From: Monodelphis domestica
Lineage: Eukaryota > Chordata > Mammalia > Didelphimorphia > Didelphidae
Direction of reading: 5' to 3'
DNA: 64,000 nt
NCBI RefSeq assembly: GCF_027887165.1
Contig: NC_077235.1
Coordinates: 6,741,378-6,805,377, forward strand
In this document: positions 48,873 through 60,025 of the stretch, in pieces
How positions within the stretch are numbered: position 1 is the first letter of the stretch
How the letters are laid out: each line of letters starts with the position of its first letter
Notes under the pieces: generated by a model
What the model was told of the DNA's origin: nothing
Database searches by the model: none
Seen by the model: the letters and a program-made list of their open reading frames with translations, nothing else
Made by a program: the position numbers and the translations under genes

Positions 48873-49880
48873 TCAGGGTACAATACTGAAGCAAAATTCC
48901 TACTCCAGCATTGTACTTCTCCTTCAAGGTCTAATTTTAGTCACACCTCCTCCAGTCAGGAGTGCTTATACCCATCTGAGATCACTGCTGGGCTTCCCTA
49001 TTTAGGGCATCTGTGTAGTCATTTGGTGTCATTCTCCTCTGTATTTCTCCGAAAGGGACCCACGGAAGGGCTTCAGATGTCCGCTTAGGAAGAACTTTGC
49101 CAATTCTAAATATCTGGGCTCATTTCTGTTCACTGCCTCATTCCCCACCTGGATGGGTCCATTCTGGAGACAACATGCTAGAGCAGAGGAAGGCTGCTTT
49201 TACAATAACCAAATCAGAAATCGAAGGGACGTTAGAGAAAATGAAGAAAGTAAGATACAATGAGGTTCAGTTACCTGCCCAGGGCCACCTGGCAAAGATT
49301 CAAAGCGAGTCCTGCGCCCTCGCCACTACCCCCCCAGTCTTTGTCATGGGTGACAACAGGTTGGGGTTTCTGGCCTTCCACCTGTGTAACCTTGGGCAAG
49401 TCCCTCGCTCGGGTTCCTTCCTTGGCAACTGGAGAGGCTTGGACTGGAGGGGCCCAAGAGCCTCAGCAGCCCAGAGTCCAGGATCTCCAAAATTTCGAGT
49501 GTGAAGGGAGTCTAGTACCCTCACACCCTTCAGCTACTTCACGGGGTTGTCAGGAATCTCTGCTCCAAGGTTTGAACGTGCTCAGAACGCGACAATGTGG
49601 AACTGCAGTGCCCATTCGAGTACCATCCATGATACTTTGCTGCTATCTAATGGTCATGTGTTTTATAGCAGAAATGAGGGATGTTATTTCATCTCCAATA
49701 AGAGGAAGGGTGGGGAGATTTCTGGGAGTTTCTATGGCCAGCAGGACTGGAGATTTGGTGGAGGCAGGGGCCTCAGAGGCCTAATCCGACACCTAGGGTT
49801 TCTCTCAGTTTATTTTTATTTTGAATTTAATGCCAACTAAAATCAGTATTTTCATGTCTAGAACACAAAAAACCATCTGT
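48873..49880. other. Low-repeat DNA with two MIR remnants
   Basis: A minus-strand MIR-like run is at 49200-49335 ('aatgaggttcagttacctgc', 'agggccacctggcaaa'). A plus-strand run is at 49365-49460 ('acctgtgtaaccttgggcaa', 'ctcgggttccttccttg'). Open frames of up to 174 residues here run through repeat sequence and have no domain. Confidence 0.45.
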
Positions 49881-50122
49881 CTCTCCCCTTCTTTCCCCCC
49901 CCCCCTCCCTCCCCACCTCTGTCTCTGTCTCTATCCCTCTCTGTCTCTCTCCCCCTACATCTTTCTCTGTCTCTCCTCCTCTCCCTCCCCCTTCTCTGTC
50001 TCAGTCTGTCTCTCTCTCCCCCTTCTGTCTCCATCTCTGTCTCTCCCCCTCCTTCTCTCTCTCCCTCTCCCCACCTCTCTGTCTGTCTCTCTTTCTCTCT
50101 CCCTCCTGTCTCTCTCTCACAC
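49881..50122. repeat. Long polypyrimidine tract, (CT/CTGT/CCCT)n
   Basis: About 240 bp of almost pure C and T on the plus strand, made of ctct, ctgtct and ccct units with few interruptions, ending in (ca)n. The apparent Ser/Leu/Pro-rich frame here is low complexity, not a gene. Confidence 0.95.
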
Positions 50123-50189
50123 ACAGAGAAAATAAGAATTCTCTTATACAATGAATCATTTGTAGCTTATAAAAGTTTATAAAACCCTT

Positions 50190-50310
50190 TAAGGGCAGCT
50201 AGGTTGTGCCATGGATAGAATCCTGGGCCTGGAGTCAGAAAGACACCTTTTCCTGATTTCATATCTGGCCTTAGACACTAGCTGTGTGACCCTGGGCAAG
50301 AATTAGGAGA
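50190..50310 (+). mobile_element. SINE 5' part
   Basis: Head 'agggcagctaggttgtgcca', 'cctgggcctggagtcagaaa', then 'ctagctgtgtgaccctgggc'. The element stops within the CORE. Confidence 0.8.
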
Positions 50311-51202
50311 AATTCCCTTTAAAATCAGGTGTTTAATATCAAAATGGCAGCTGCTTGGGCAAGCGATGCCAAGTGAAAGGGAAAACTCCTTTTGGAGGGC
50401 ATTTGTAGACTGGAAGCTAACCAGAAGCAGCCAGTACTTCAAAGGTGGTGTCTGCTTGATGTGGAGCGAGTAGAAATCAGCCTTTCATCACACGTATCAA
50501 ACATGAGTCCCTGAGTACTGCTTTGGGAAAAAGGGTCACTAAGCATGGGTGGTTGGACTGACCTTCCAAATGCTTTTGGGTAGTGGTATCAAACTCAAAG
50601 AGAAAGGAAGGATCCCTGCCAGTCAGAAAACCACACATACTTGTCCCTTCCTTTTTCTTATTAACTTCTTTACTTTGTTAAATAGCTCCCAATGATTTCT
50701 TAATGTGGTCCTGGCCACATCTGTGTTAGGACATTGGCAGGATGAGAATAAGGGTGCCACAACTATCCCATGGACTCTTAGAGGTCTTTTAGATCAGAGG
50801 TGTCAAGCACAAGGAGGCCAAACCAGATTACAATGCCATTGGGAGATACTGAACCCAATGAAACACACATAATATTACATTCCAAAGCCAATGGGCTGTA
50901 AGAATCTTGATGTAGATATTAGTGACTCCATTTTGAATTCTGCTCAAGAGTAGAAGTGTCAAGCATATACACTTAATAGAGAGCCAGATTAAAATGTACT
51001 TGGGAAACATTTAATACAAAAAGTGAGCCCACAATTGGAAAAACATAATTCTGATATGTAATTTTCTAAGTCAATGTGGAATTTGATCTCCCTACATTAG
51101 AGGTCCCTTAGATGGGGTGGGGTGTCAGACAAAAAGAAAGGAAACCCTGGACTGCATGTTGACATAGAAAACCACATATTTACATGATCTCCATTGTATC
51201 TT
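50311..51202. other. Low-repeat DNA, nothing assigned
   Basis: No gene or nameable repeat. Small repeated phrases ('aggtgtcaagcacaaggagg' near 50797 and 'agaagtgtcaagcatata' near 50951) suggest worn repeat DNA. Confidence 0.3.
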
Positions 51203-51295
51203 AGGGCAGCTAGGTGGGGCAGTGAATAGAGTGGCAGGCTGAAAGTCAGGAAGACTCAACTTTGAGTCCAAATTTGGTCTCACACTGCCTCAGCC
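51203..51295 (+). mobile_element. SINE head fragment
   Basis: 'tagggcagctaggtggggca' and 'ctgaaagtcaggaagactc' followed by 'gagtccaaatttggtctca' are the tRNA-like head and B-box of the same SINE group, truncated after the B box. Confidence 0.8.
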
Positions 51296-51374
51296 GCAGT
51301 GCTAACACCCCACTTGGAACACTGCCTTGGTCACTGAGCTCCACACCAAATCCATCCTCAGGGAGATGGAAGTG

Positions 51375-51640
51375 ACTTTCATTCATTTATTCAACAAACA
51401 TCAATTAAATACCTACTCTTTCCTCCATAGAGAGAAATATAGTTTAAATAAGTTCTAAGGGCATAGCTTGGTTCCTTGAAAGAAGCAGGAAGGTAAAAAG
51501 AAGGCTAAATAAAGATTTGGTTTGAAAGCCTGTATCACATTGGCCAAGTCACTTTATTAAGGACCTCAGTTTCTTCCTCTATAAAAAAAGGGGCTGGACT
51601 ATATGATTTTCAAGGGTCCTTTCTGCTCCTCATCTATGAT
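51375..51640 (+). repeat. MIR-type remnants
   Basis: A 'tattcaacaaacatcaatta' word (51389) is followed at 51520-51640 by 'ggccaagtcactttattaag', 'cctcagtttcttcctctat' and 'gctggactatatgattttca', in MIR order on the plus strand. Confidence 0.6.
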
Positions 51641-52539
51641 TATACAGTTTCTTCCATCATGTACCTCACCACTGCTCAGTGGGATGCACTCGGCTTCTCT
51701 TCTCCACACCCCATCCCCAAACAAGGGACTTGGTTTCCCTTCTCTTGAGATACAAGAAGATAGCACTCTCCTGGCCCAGGCCCACCCCATGCCTTCCTCA
51801 GTACAAAATGCTAGTCTGGGACAGAACATGGCCTAGCTCTTACTACCTCAACAATTCTAACAACCTACTTCCTTGATGCCAGGTCCAACATTCCCTTTCC
51901 TAAATCAAGATTTAAATTGGCAAATCTATACCCTTTAGGCAAAATAACAGAAAATCCACTAGAATATCTTTCTACAGAGGATCTGCACCCCCCCAGAAGA
52001 AACAAAAGAATAGAGGGAATAGAAAAAAAAGGATGGCTAGAAGGAACAAAGGCATCCCAGTGTCCCATAGCCTCTGGAGTTCCAAGAGAAATGGTTGAAT
52101 TCTATTATCTCATCACATTTATGACCCACTGAATATGATCATGATTGAATTTCTGATTGTCTCTAAGACAAATGAAGACTATGAAACCTCCCCCTCCACT
52201 ACCCTACCCACTTTGGAAATAGCACAAAAGCCGCCTCTTCCCATCCTTCTCCAACAATCTAATATCCTGGCCCAGTTCTTGGTCAGGTTGGTCAACTACC
52301 AACTGGTGAAAAGTGTCGAGAAGAAAGAGGAACCAGCAGGTGGCTCTGGTGTTTTATATCCTCTGGCTAGTAGACAGATACCCCAAACTCCCCTTGATTG
52401 CTCCTCTGATCCAACCTCCCAGTGTGGAGGTGATCTGGGCCCTCGTTTGCTATGCCAGCACCCAGAGAGATAAAACCATATGCACTCTTCGACCCTGGGC
52501 TTGCTCCCCAAGGAGTCCAGGGGAAAAGGACAAGAATCC
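51641..52539. other. Low-repeat DNA, nothing assigned
   Basis: Open frames on both strands are under 115 residues and lack domains or splice context. Confidence 0.35.
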
Positions 52540-52850
52540 ACGTGTTCCCAAATACTTATAGCAGTTCCCTTTATGGTGGCAGGAATAGGAAATTGAGGGC
52601 TGCCCTTCATTTGGGGAAAGGCTACCCAAATTGGGGTCTGTGCTTGGAATGGAATGCTCCTGCGCCAGAAGAAATGATGGGCGGGCTAATTTTTTTAAAA
52701 AACTTCAACTACATGAGATAGTGAACAGTGAAAGGAGCAGAACCAAAAGAATGTTGCAGCCAGCTACAGGATGAATCCTGGAAGAATCGGTTGGGAAGGT
52801 GACCTCCGAGGAGTGAACTGAAAGGAGAAACATGAAAGACAATTGCTGTG
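52540..52850 (+). mobile_element. Old L1 3' end, 5'-truncated
   Basis: The words 'acttatagcagttcccttta', 'ttcatttggggaaaggctac', 'gtgaacagtgaaaggagcag' and 'aaaagaatgttgcagcc' follow the older L1 ORF2 end and 3' UTR, as also seen at 63.0-63.2 kb. Confidence 0.6.
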
Positions 52851-53149
52851 CCAGTGAGACAGGGGACCTGGGAGAGCTCCAAGGAGACACTGTGCCAACC
52901 ATCCAAGGGCTAACAGAGTTCAGTCCAGTGCAGGCAACAAGGTGGGAGCCCAGGATGCAATATTGTTGTCACAGTAACTCACATCATCTACAATGTGTCA
53001 ACCCCATTTGGGATCTAGGTAGCCAAAGAGGAATGGCAGACTTACAACCTGTAAGAGGATTCCAAGAATGGACAGGAAAAGAATGGATTTGGAAAGATTT
53101 GGGGAAGGGGAAAGAGGAAAAGGGCAGAGGGAAGGAGGAACAAAAGGTA
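52851..53149. other. Low-repeat DNA, nothing assigned
   Basis: No recognisable gene or repeat beyond A/G-rich tracts at 53085-53150. Confidence 0.3.
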
Positions 53150-53520
53150 GGAAACAACTGTTTATATATTACCACTGTACTAAGCTCTTCACAAATATTT
53201 CCAACCCAACTCTGGGAGGCAGGTGCTATTACTGCCATTTCCAGTTGAGGAAACTGAGGCAAACAGAGATTAAATGACTTGCTTAAGGTCTAGATTCCTC
53301 CAGAGTGTGGGAGGGGAGGGGGAAAGATTGCAGTACAGTGGATAGAACATAATGGACCTGGGTTCTAAACATGCTTCTCACAAAAGCTGTTTGATCTAAG
53401 TCTCGGTTTTCCTCATCTGTGAAATGGAAAGAGTAGTAGCCACCTAATAGCAGTATTGGAAGGTTCAGATGGGGCCATATGGAGGAAAGCCCTCCCACTC
53501 ATCCTAAAGTGCTAAATAAG
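53150..53520. repeat. Two adjacent MIR-type SINE copies in opposite directions
   Basis: 53150-53295 is on the minus strand ('tgaggaaactgaggcaaaca', 'taaatgacttgcttaagg'). 53325-53520 is on the plus strand ('agtggatagaacataatgga', 'cctgggttctaaacatg', 'ttcctcatctgtgaaatgg'). Confidence 0.7.
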
Positions 53521-54224
53521 CCTCAGCTCTTAGATGGAAGCTACCCTAAGGACAAGGTGTGGGGGCTTTTGGATCCCTAGCTATGGGCCTAGCACAGGGG
53601 CCCAAACACAGGAAGCCCAGAGTGAGAACAAGAACTCTGACTAGGTTGCTAACTGTCTTTGTAAAGAGCAGTCTCTGTTGAGCTTGGTACTGGCCAACGT
53701 TAGGGTCACACTGAGTTGGTAAGCGATTCATGACACAGGATTGGTGAGGCACCAAGTGGTCTGGGTGGGACTTGTGGGATGAAAGCCACAGACAAGCGCG
53801 GCCCCAGGGCCCCGGCCCTTCCGGAAAGCAGGCAGGCTGGCTTTAGGGAGCTTCCCAGCGAAAGGCAAATGTGGCCTGTTGGAGTGTATCACCTGCAGGA
53901 AGGCCAAGTCTTCTCCTCTTTCCCATTCTCTTCTAGTTGAAATGGCAATTGCTTTCTATGAACTCAGCCTTGCGAAGGGTCACCCAGGAGAGCTAAGTTC
54001 ATTCTCTGTCAGTTTACTTGTCTAGAAAATGGGGGTGAAATGGATGGTCTCTCGGGCCAATAGCCTGAGCCTGGAAGTTGTCCATGTGGAAGTCTGAAAG
54101 CATTTCCCCACAGACATTATGCTTTGCACAAGTGGGGAACGTGGAAGCTTCTTAAGCCCACACAATAGTTGCAAGCTGTAGCCGACTACCCAAGGACCTA
54201 GTAGCCAGGCCCTCCCCATCGTTA
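53521..54224. other. Low-repeat DNA with a MIR remnant
   Basis: A MIR-like run is seen at 53980-54060 on the plus strand ('cacccaggagagctaagttc', 'gtctagaaaatgggggtg'). Nothing else is assignable. Confidence 0.4.
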
Positions 54225-54690
54225 CAGCATTGCAATCATGTCGGACTCTTTCTGACCCCATTTGGGGTTCCCTTTTTTTAACCCCTCACCTTTTCTGTCT
54301 TAGAATCAATACTGTGTATTGGCTCCAAGGCAGAAGAGTGGTAAGGGCTGGGCTAGGCAATGGGGGTCAAGTGATCTGCCCAGGGTCACACAGCTGGGAA
54401 GTGTCTAAGGCCAGATTTGGACCCAGGACCTCCATCTTCAGACCTGGTTCTCCATCCACTGAGCCACTCAGCTGCCCCCCATTTGGGGTTTTCTTGGCAA
54501 AGATACTGTGGTAATTTGCCATCTCCTCATACAATTTGTTTTCTATATGAAGAAATTTAGGCAAAAAGGGTTAAGTGACTTGCCCAGGGTCATACAGCTA
54601 GTGAGTGTCTGAGGCCATATTTGAACTCGGGTCTTCCTGACTCTAGATCAGTTCTATCCAGTGTACCAGGTAGTTGCCTAAGCATCATCC
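54225..54690 (-). mobile_element. CORE-SINE (MAR1/MIR-like), split by a second SINE
   Basis: Tail 'catgtcggactctttctgac' and 'ccccatttggggtt' at the left continue after the inner SINE with 'ttcttggcaaagatactgtg', the CORE ('gtgacttgcccagggtcata'), and 'gggtcttcctgactctagat'. Minus strand, nearly full length. Confidence 0.9.
54270..54476 (-). mobile_element. Inner tRNA-type SINE with 14-bp target duplication
   Basis: The inner SINE has its A-tail (as T) at the left (54273-54279) and its head at the right ('gagccactcagctgcccc'). Perfect copies of ccccatttggggtt at 54256-54269 and 54477-54490 flank it. Because it interrupts the outer SINE, its subfamily was active later. Confidence 0.95.
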
Positions 54691-55479
54691 CCACCTGCTC
54701 TCAATTTCAAGAAGTCCCTTAAAGTCAGGCACCTATTCTCCCTAATCTCCAGCACCTTTTGTGGCACTGTGCCCTAACTGCCTGGAGGGAAGGGGGCTAG
54801 CTGTGGGTACTACCAAGCCAATCCAGGGGAAGAAGAGCACCTGCCCTGCTGGCCTTTTGGAAGGGTGAAGTAATAGTGCCCTCTCCCCCATTTCTGCTAC
54901 TTTTTCTTCTTGCCGACTCCAATCTCCACCCACCCTTGCCCCACCCCAGGGCTAGGCTGATCCAGTTATCCCCCAAAAGGGCCCAGGCGGGGCTTCTTGA
55001 CCTGGGGCTCATGAACTTCACAAACCCTAATGGAGCAGTCTCTAGACTCACCAGGGTGCCTGTTAAGGGGGCCAAAGGCACCAAAAGGGAAAGAATCCTT
55101 GGCCTGGAAGGCAGTAGAAAGAACTTCCAAGTCTCGTCTGTCTCACTCTAAGAACAAGAGCTCCGGCCGCCAAACCATTTCACAGGTCCATGTGGCCAGG
55201 CGTGGGGATGGCGGGGATGGGGGAATGCTGGGGATTCCGGGCACAGGAACCCAGAAGCAGGGAATACGCCGGACAGGCTGGCTGGGCAGAGTGTTCTCCG
55301 ATGAAGTAAGAGGCACCAGGACCATCTGCCACACATACTGGGCACGTACCAGGGGCTCAAGTTCCACAGCTCTGGAGGGAAGAGCGCTGGGAGCCTTCAT
55401 CCTGGCCCAGCTTAAACGGGCATCTTCTGTACTCTGGGGCTCCATTTAAAGGGCAATGGAGGAAGGAAGACCTTCAGGA
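54691..55479. other. GC-rising DNA, nothing assigned
   Basis: No repeat. Overlapping open frames on both strands reflect the falling AT content. No domain recognised. Confidence 0.35.
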
Positions 55480-56720
55480 TAGTGCCAGGCAGGGCCCCAA
55501 GCCAAGAGATCGGCCTGTTCTTTAAGGGAGCGGCTCACAGAGGCTTTTCCACCAGGAATCCAACAAGCTCCCAATGGACACGTCATGGGGGCACAGCAAG
55601 GGCCAGAAGGCCTCAGTCCAACCAGGGAGAGCCACCAAACATGCGGGCCAAGTTTCTGCCGGGCAGGAGGCAAGAGAGGGAGCTGAGACAGCCGCCTCAG
55701 GGTTGGGGAGTGGGAGCAGGCCCACTGCGTGTACAGACCACATCGGCCAGGGAGCCCCAAGGCAGCCAGGCGGCCAACTCAGACGGCCAACTTCGAGTAA
55801 GGCCGAGGGCCTGGGCCAAATGGAGCCGAGAGCCCTCTCCAGCCTCGACATGCCGGAACTGCCCGAACCTCAGCCGCCCCCTCCCACTAGGCGCTGGGCT
55901 AATGACGGGACGCAGAGCAGCTCCGAGGGGAGGCATCAGCTAGCGGGAAGAAGAAAGGAGGAAGGCTTCCTGCAGGAGATGGCATTTCCTCGGAGCAGGC
56001 GGAGACACGGAAGGTGACGGAGCAGCAATGCCTTGGGGGCGGAACAGCCAGGCTCGGCTGCAGTAAGAAGACGGGCCAGCTCGGGAAGACCTTGGAATGC
56101 CACGCCCTCCCGCCGCTCCCACGCCCCCTCCCCAGCCCAGCCACGAGGAGCCGCGGGCCGGGGGCGAAGGGGGCTGGAGGAGGTGCGCTGCTGCAGGCCA
56201 ATCGCTGTGCCAGCTGATAGAGGAAGGGGCCCAGGGAAAAGGGGACCCGAGGCAGCAAGGAGAAGCCGGGAAAGGAAGGTCGCTGGGCTCCACAGAGCTC
56301 GGGAGGACCGAGAAAGGACTGCTGAATCTGGCCACGCAGCGTCAGTACCTTCGGGGACAGTTTCAAGCGACCCGGATCCGCTGCCCACCGCAGGGGACCA
56401 CCTTCCGGGTTGGGGGCCTCACTCTCCTCGGAGAGCGAGGCAGGACCAAGAGAAAGCACGCCCCCCTGCCCAGGTGCTCGCCCTTACCTTCCGCGCACAC
56501 CTTAGTTTAGGAGGCGCACCTGTGGCTCTGGCTCGGCAGAGGCGGCACAGGGCTGCCCCTGAGGGGCTGGGAATCCCGCCCCGCCCCGCCCCTTCCCTCC
56601 CCTCCCCGTGCCGGCTTAGGAGCGGGGCCTCGAAAACAAGCACCTGACCAAGATCTCGGCTGATCGTCTCCACAACCCCGGGGGAGCCGGGCTCATTTTG
56701 CAGTGAAAAAGGGGGAAACT
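55480..56720. promoter_or_regulatory. CpG island
   Basis: CpG dinucleotides are dense, especially at 55860-56640, in a window that is otherwise CpG-poor. Tandem GC boxes lie at 56576-56593, a CCAAT word at about 56199, and a GC-rich run at 56097-56180. It is free of recognisable transposons. CpG islands of this size usually mark promoters of widely expressed or developmental genes. Which gene it serves is unknown. Open frames of up to 204 residues here are expected from base composition and do not show any domain. Confidence 0.7.
56480..56620 (-). promoter_or_regulatory. Candidate minus-strand promoter and first exon
   Basis: Read on the minus strand, tandem GC boxes (56593-56576) and a G-rich run are followed by about 90 bp and then by the splice-donor word AAG|GTAAGG (last exon base 56488). 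The 90 bp lack an ATG-started frame, so the exon would be 5' untranslated. No acceptor partner has been identified. A plus-strand promoter is equally open. Confidence 0.3.
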
Positions 56721-58429
56721 GAGGCTCAGAGTCTGCGGCTAGGAAGTGGCAGAGCAAGAATCAGACTTCCGTCTTCTTTATGGTGCCCAACGTGTACCCA
56801 GACCGACCATTCTGGAGCATTTTCTTAAAGGGAATAATCGGTGCCCTCCTCCACTAGGGATGGCTTTCTAAAGGGCCACACGTGGGAAAAGCAAGCATTT
56901 AAGGACAGGAAAACCTGCCTGGGGGACCAGCTGCCCTTCCCTTTTACTCTGCGAGTCCCCAGGAGGCCAGGCCAATCCCCTGTCCAATCCCCCTCCATAA
57001 GCATAAAGAGCAGGTCAGTAGGGCTGGGCCTGAATGGCACTTCCGGGCCCTCTGAAATCTACAAGCCTCTAGAAAGCTCTAAACCATAAATAAGGTCAAT
57101 GGATGGACCTCAAACTGGCCAGCACGGATGGGAAAGAGAAACCACCTTTTCTTTTATGCTTTGCTAAGGTAGCAGGGCCAGATGCCAACATTTCTTTCAT
57201 TTCAGCCCTGGCTTCTGAGGAAACCCATTAGAGATGTCCCAAGTGGAAGTGGAAAAGCTTGCTCATGGATGGGTAGCCCTGTGCGGGGGAGCTCATTGTC
57301 TGGCCTCAGACACAGGCCAGGAGAGATGATGGCTGCCTTACACCAGCACCAGGCCCACTTCTCCTGCCTGAAATCGGGCTTGGTTTTTGCCAGTGGAGGC
57401 CCAGGTGGAGAGGCAAGAGTGCCTGACCAGATAGGAGTGGGGCTTATGGCTTCACAGCAATCACCGCTACTGCCGAAATGCTTGAAAGGCTTCCAAGTCA
57501 CTGGGGCTCAGTAGCTCCTGCCAGGCTCCTGGCTACCCGGTAAGGGGGGGTGCTAGTACCAGCCAGCCTTCTTGCCTCAAGCCTACTACTACTACTTACA
57601 CTCTCTCTCACTGCCTCTGGCCTAGAGCTCTGAGGTTCCTTGTGAGAGCCAGTCAATGCCAGGCCATTCTCTCCCTCCTAGTTTGGGAGGCCGAAACCTT
57701 CAGACACTTAATGAGGTGGTGTTTGCTTGGGGCACACAAGCTTCCTGCAACAACTCATTTGACTGGCTTTCCTCTCCCTCGGAACTGACCGTTTTGATAA
57801 CCAAAATGAATGAGTTGTTTTGGGGCTGAGCCCAGAACGATCACTAACATTCGCAGAAAGCTCTCCGGCTTGCAAGGCTCTCTAGTTCTGTGTGTGTGTG
57901 TTTATAAGTATACATATACATCTACGGGCATCCCTTCCATGTGCGACTTTCCCCAGGGCAGTTTGGCTCTGTAGCTGGTCACCATAAAAAATGAAATGGG
58001 AATCTGGGGGCCATGCTATTCCCCAGGCCACACGTGAAGGCCAGCAGAACTCAGAACTCAGAAAAAGTTTAGCCACTCAGAAATGCACAAAACACATGTC
58101 TAGTGTTGTACAATGTCAAAGTCAAATGAGTCTTTTAATACCATAAATAGACACAAATTTCTTTTTTAAAGTTAAAATAAGAAAAAGTTAAAGCAATACA
58201 AAAGCCAACAGACTCCACACAAAGGCTCCAAGTGTAGAGATCTCTTTTGGTTTGGGTTTTTAGACGTAGAGATCTCTTTAAAAGCTTAGGAACTCATAAA
58301 TGGATATAAGACGCTGCAAACACCTCCTTAAAAAAGAAACAATTCAGACCCCTTCTCTGGTATGAAGGGAAGGCCAGAAAACTTGACTTGGATTTTCCAT
58401 ACATACATATATACATATATTTTATTATA
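56721..58429. other. Low-repeat DNA downstream of the CpG island
   Basis: No exon or repeat assigned. It holds a CACGTG E-box (56879-56884), two CCAAT words near 56971-56986, and a short GT run at 57889-57901. Confidence 0.35.
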
Positions 58430-58632
58430 CATATAAAATCTCATTTGATCCTCACAACAACCCTGTGAGGTAGATGATATTATCCTCATTTTACAGATGA
58501 GGAAACTGGAGCTAACAGGGTGAAGTGAGTCACCCAAGGTCACAGAGCTAGGAAGTATCTGAGGCTAGATTTGAACTGAGGCCTTCCTGACTCCAGGCTC
58601 GATACACTATCCACTGCAGCATCTGGCAGAAT
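58430..58632 (-). mobile_element. MIR-type CORE-SINE
   Basis: The plus strand reads 'tttgatcctcacaacaaccc', 'ttttacagatgaggaaactg', 'cacccaaggtcacagagcta', 'cttcctgactccaggctcga', 'actatccactgcagcatctg', so the element is on the minus strand. Confidence 0.85.
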
Positions 58633-59014
58633 GCCATTGCCCATCATTTTTAATACCCCCTTTTGCTCCAAATATGTAAAAAGCTCTTTTAAGCACAACT
58701 GAGATTTCCTGAAGTTGTGCTCAGGGGCTGGTCATGGACTGAGATCAAAGGAAACTGAGGAAAAGTTCTGGTGCCCCACTGACAGATACCCTAATGGTGT
58801 TAAGAGACCTCACAGAAGCCTCCTGAGCATTCGTTTGTGGGAAAAGCAGATGAGAGTCTCACAGGGGGGTCAGACCTGGAGGCAATACTAAGAAGCTCAC
58901 CAATCCACTGGAATGTTAGCAGGTTCTTATGCTATTTTCTTTACCTGCAAATTTTACCTTTACCTGAAAATTCTCCCTCTTCTTTCTAATCCATTTATAT
59001 TCATAGAGAAAGCT
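58633..59014. other. Nothing assigned
   Basis: No recognisable gene or repeat. Confidence 0.35.
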
Positions 59015-59150
59015 GGAACAGAAGGTGAGGAAACTGAGGCCCAGAGAGAGGAAGGGATTTGCTCAATGTCACAGCCTCAAAGTGTCTGAGGTAGGGCTTG
59101 GTCCCAGTTCCTGACTCCAGAGCCAGGGTTATGTCCACTGTTCCCTCTAC
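59015..59150 (-). mobile_element. MIR-type SINE, old
   Basis: 'gaggaaactgaggcccagag', 'gggatttgctcaatgtcaca' and 'cctgactccagagccaggg' in minus-strand MIR order. Confidence 0.75.
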
Positions 59151-59574
59151 TAACACCAAATCGATGGGATCCCAGGATTGGGAAGGGGCCTCTGGAACTA
59201 TCTAGGCCAACCTGGACCTCATGAAGACTCACTGAATAACCATCTAGCCATGACTCTAAGCCTGCTAAAGGACCAACTGTTTTCTAGATCAGTCTTGCTT
59301 TATGTTTTTACTACAAATAATCCTAAATCTGCCTTCTTGTTACTTCAACCCATTGTTCCAGATCCTGCTCCTAAGGGCCAGCAGAATGTCTCAAACTCTC
59401 TTTCACACAGCCTTTTGGACACTTGAAAGTAACTCTCATTTTCCCCTCTAGCTCTCCTCCTCCCTGGGTTCCTGATACCTAGAGGGAGAATAGAGAAAAG
59501 ATAGGCCTTAGAGCCAGAGCTCTTGGCTTCCCTCCTTGGAGTCTCAGCTAGAGACCCATAATCCAGCAGAAGCC
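59151..59574. other. Nothing assigned
   Basis: A worn repeat-like phrase is seen at 59165-59225 ('ggcctctggaactatctagg'); otherwise no gene or named repeat. Confidence 0.3.
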
Positions 59575-60025
59575 TTTCCCAGACCCTCTTAATGCTGGTG
59601 CCTTCCCTCGATGGATCATCTCCAGTTATCTCCACTGTCTAGATTCTGTTGGCACCTAAGCGCTTATATGTCAACTGTCCAGTTTGACAGTGAGCTCCTC
59701 GATAGCAATGACTGCTTCCGACTTTTGTGTCCCCATCCCTTAGCACAGGGCAAGTTCCATGGTAAGGACTTAATATTGGCCAAATTAGATTCCTGGGCTC
59801 AAAACCTACCTGATGACCCTGAGCAATTCATTCAACCTCTCGGCAACCCTCTAAGTCCATAACTTCAGACAAGATGCTGACCTGAAAGAGATGGAATCAC
59901 AGATCTGGATCAAACCAGACCCGAGCTAGAGACTGGCCCCCAGAGATACTGTGAAGATCAAATGAGATCATATCTATAAACCTCATAGTGCTATCAAAAT
60001 ACCTGTCCATTCCCATTATTCTTGC
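59575..60025 (+). repeat. L2/CR1 3' end followed by a MIR trace
   Basis: 59575-59785 has the L2-type 3' order ('agtttgacagtgagctcctc', 'gtgtccccatcccttagcac', 'aaggacttaatattgg'). 59790-60025 has MIR order ('gatgaccctgagcaattcat', 'agatcaaatgagatcatatc', 'catagtgctatcaaaatacc'). Confidence 0.6.

Noticed and set aside
49821-50151. Ser/Leu/Pro-rich plus-strand frame and Arg/Glu-rich minus-strand frame
   Set aside because: Both are translations of the polypyrimidine tract.
48640-54690. Recurring similar words suggesting an array (possible CRISPR or satellite)
   Set aside because: They are dispersed SINE copies in both directions with different flanks and spacing, not a direct-repeat array.
55482-56757. 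Many frames of 100-204 residues on both strands
   Set aside because: They occupy a CpG island; frames overlap on both strands with Arg/Pro/Gly-rich content and no domain, so composition explains them.
57889-57901. Short GT run as a significant microsatellite
   Set aside because: Only about six units, too short to matter.
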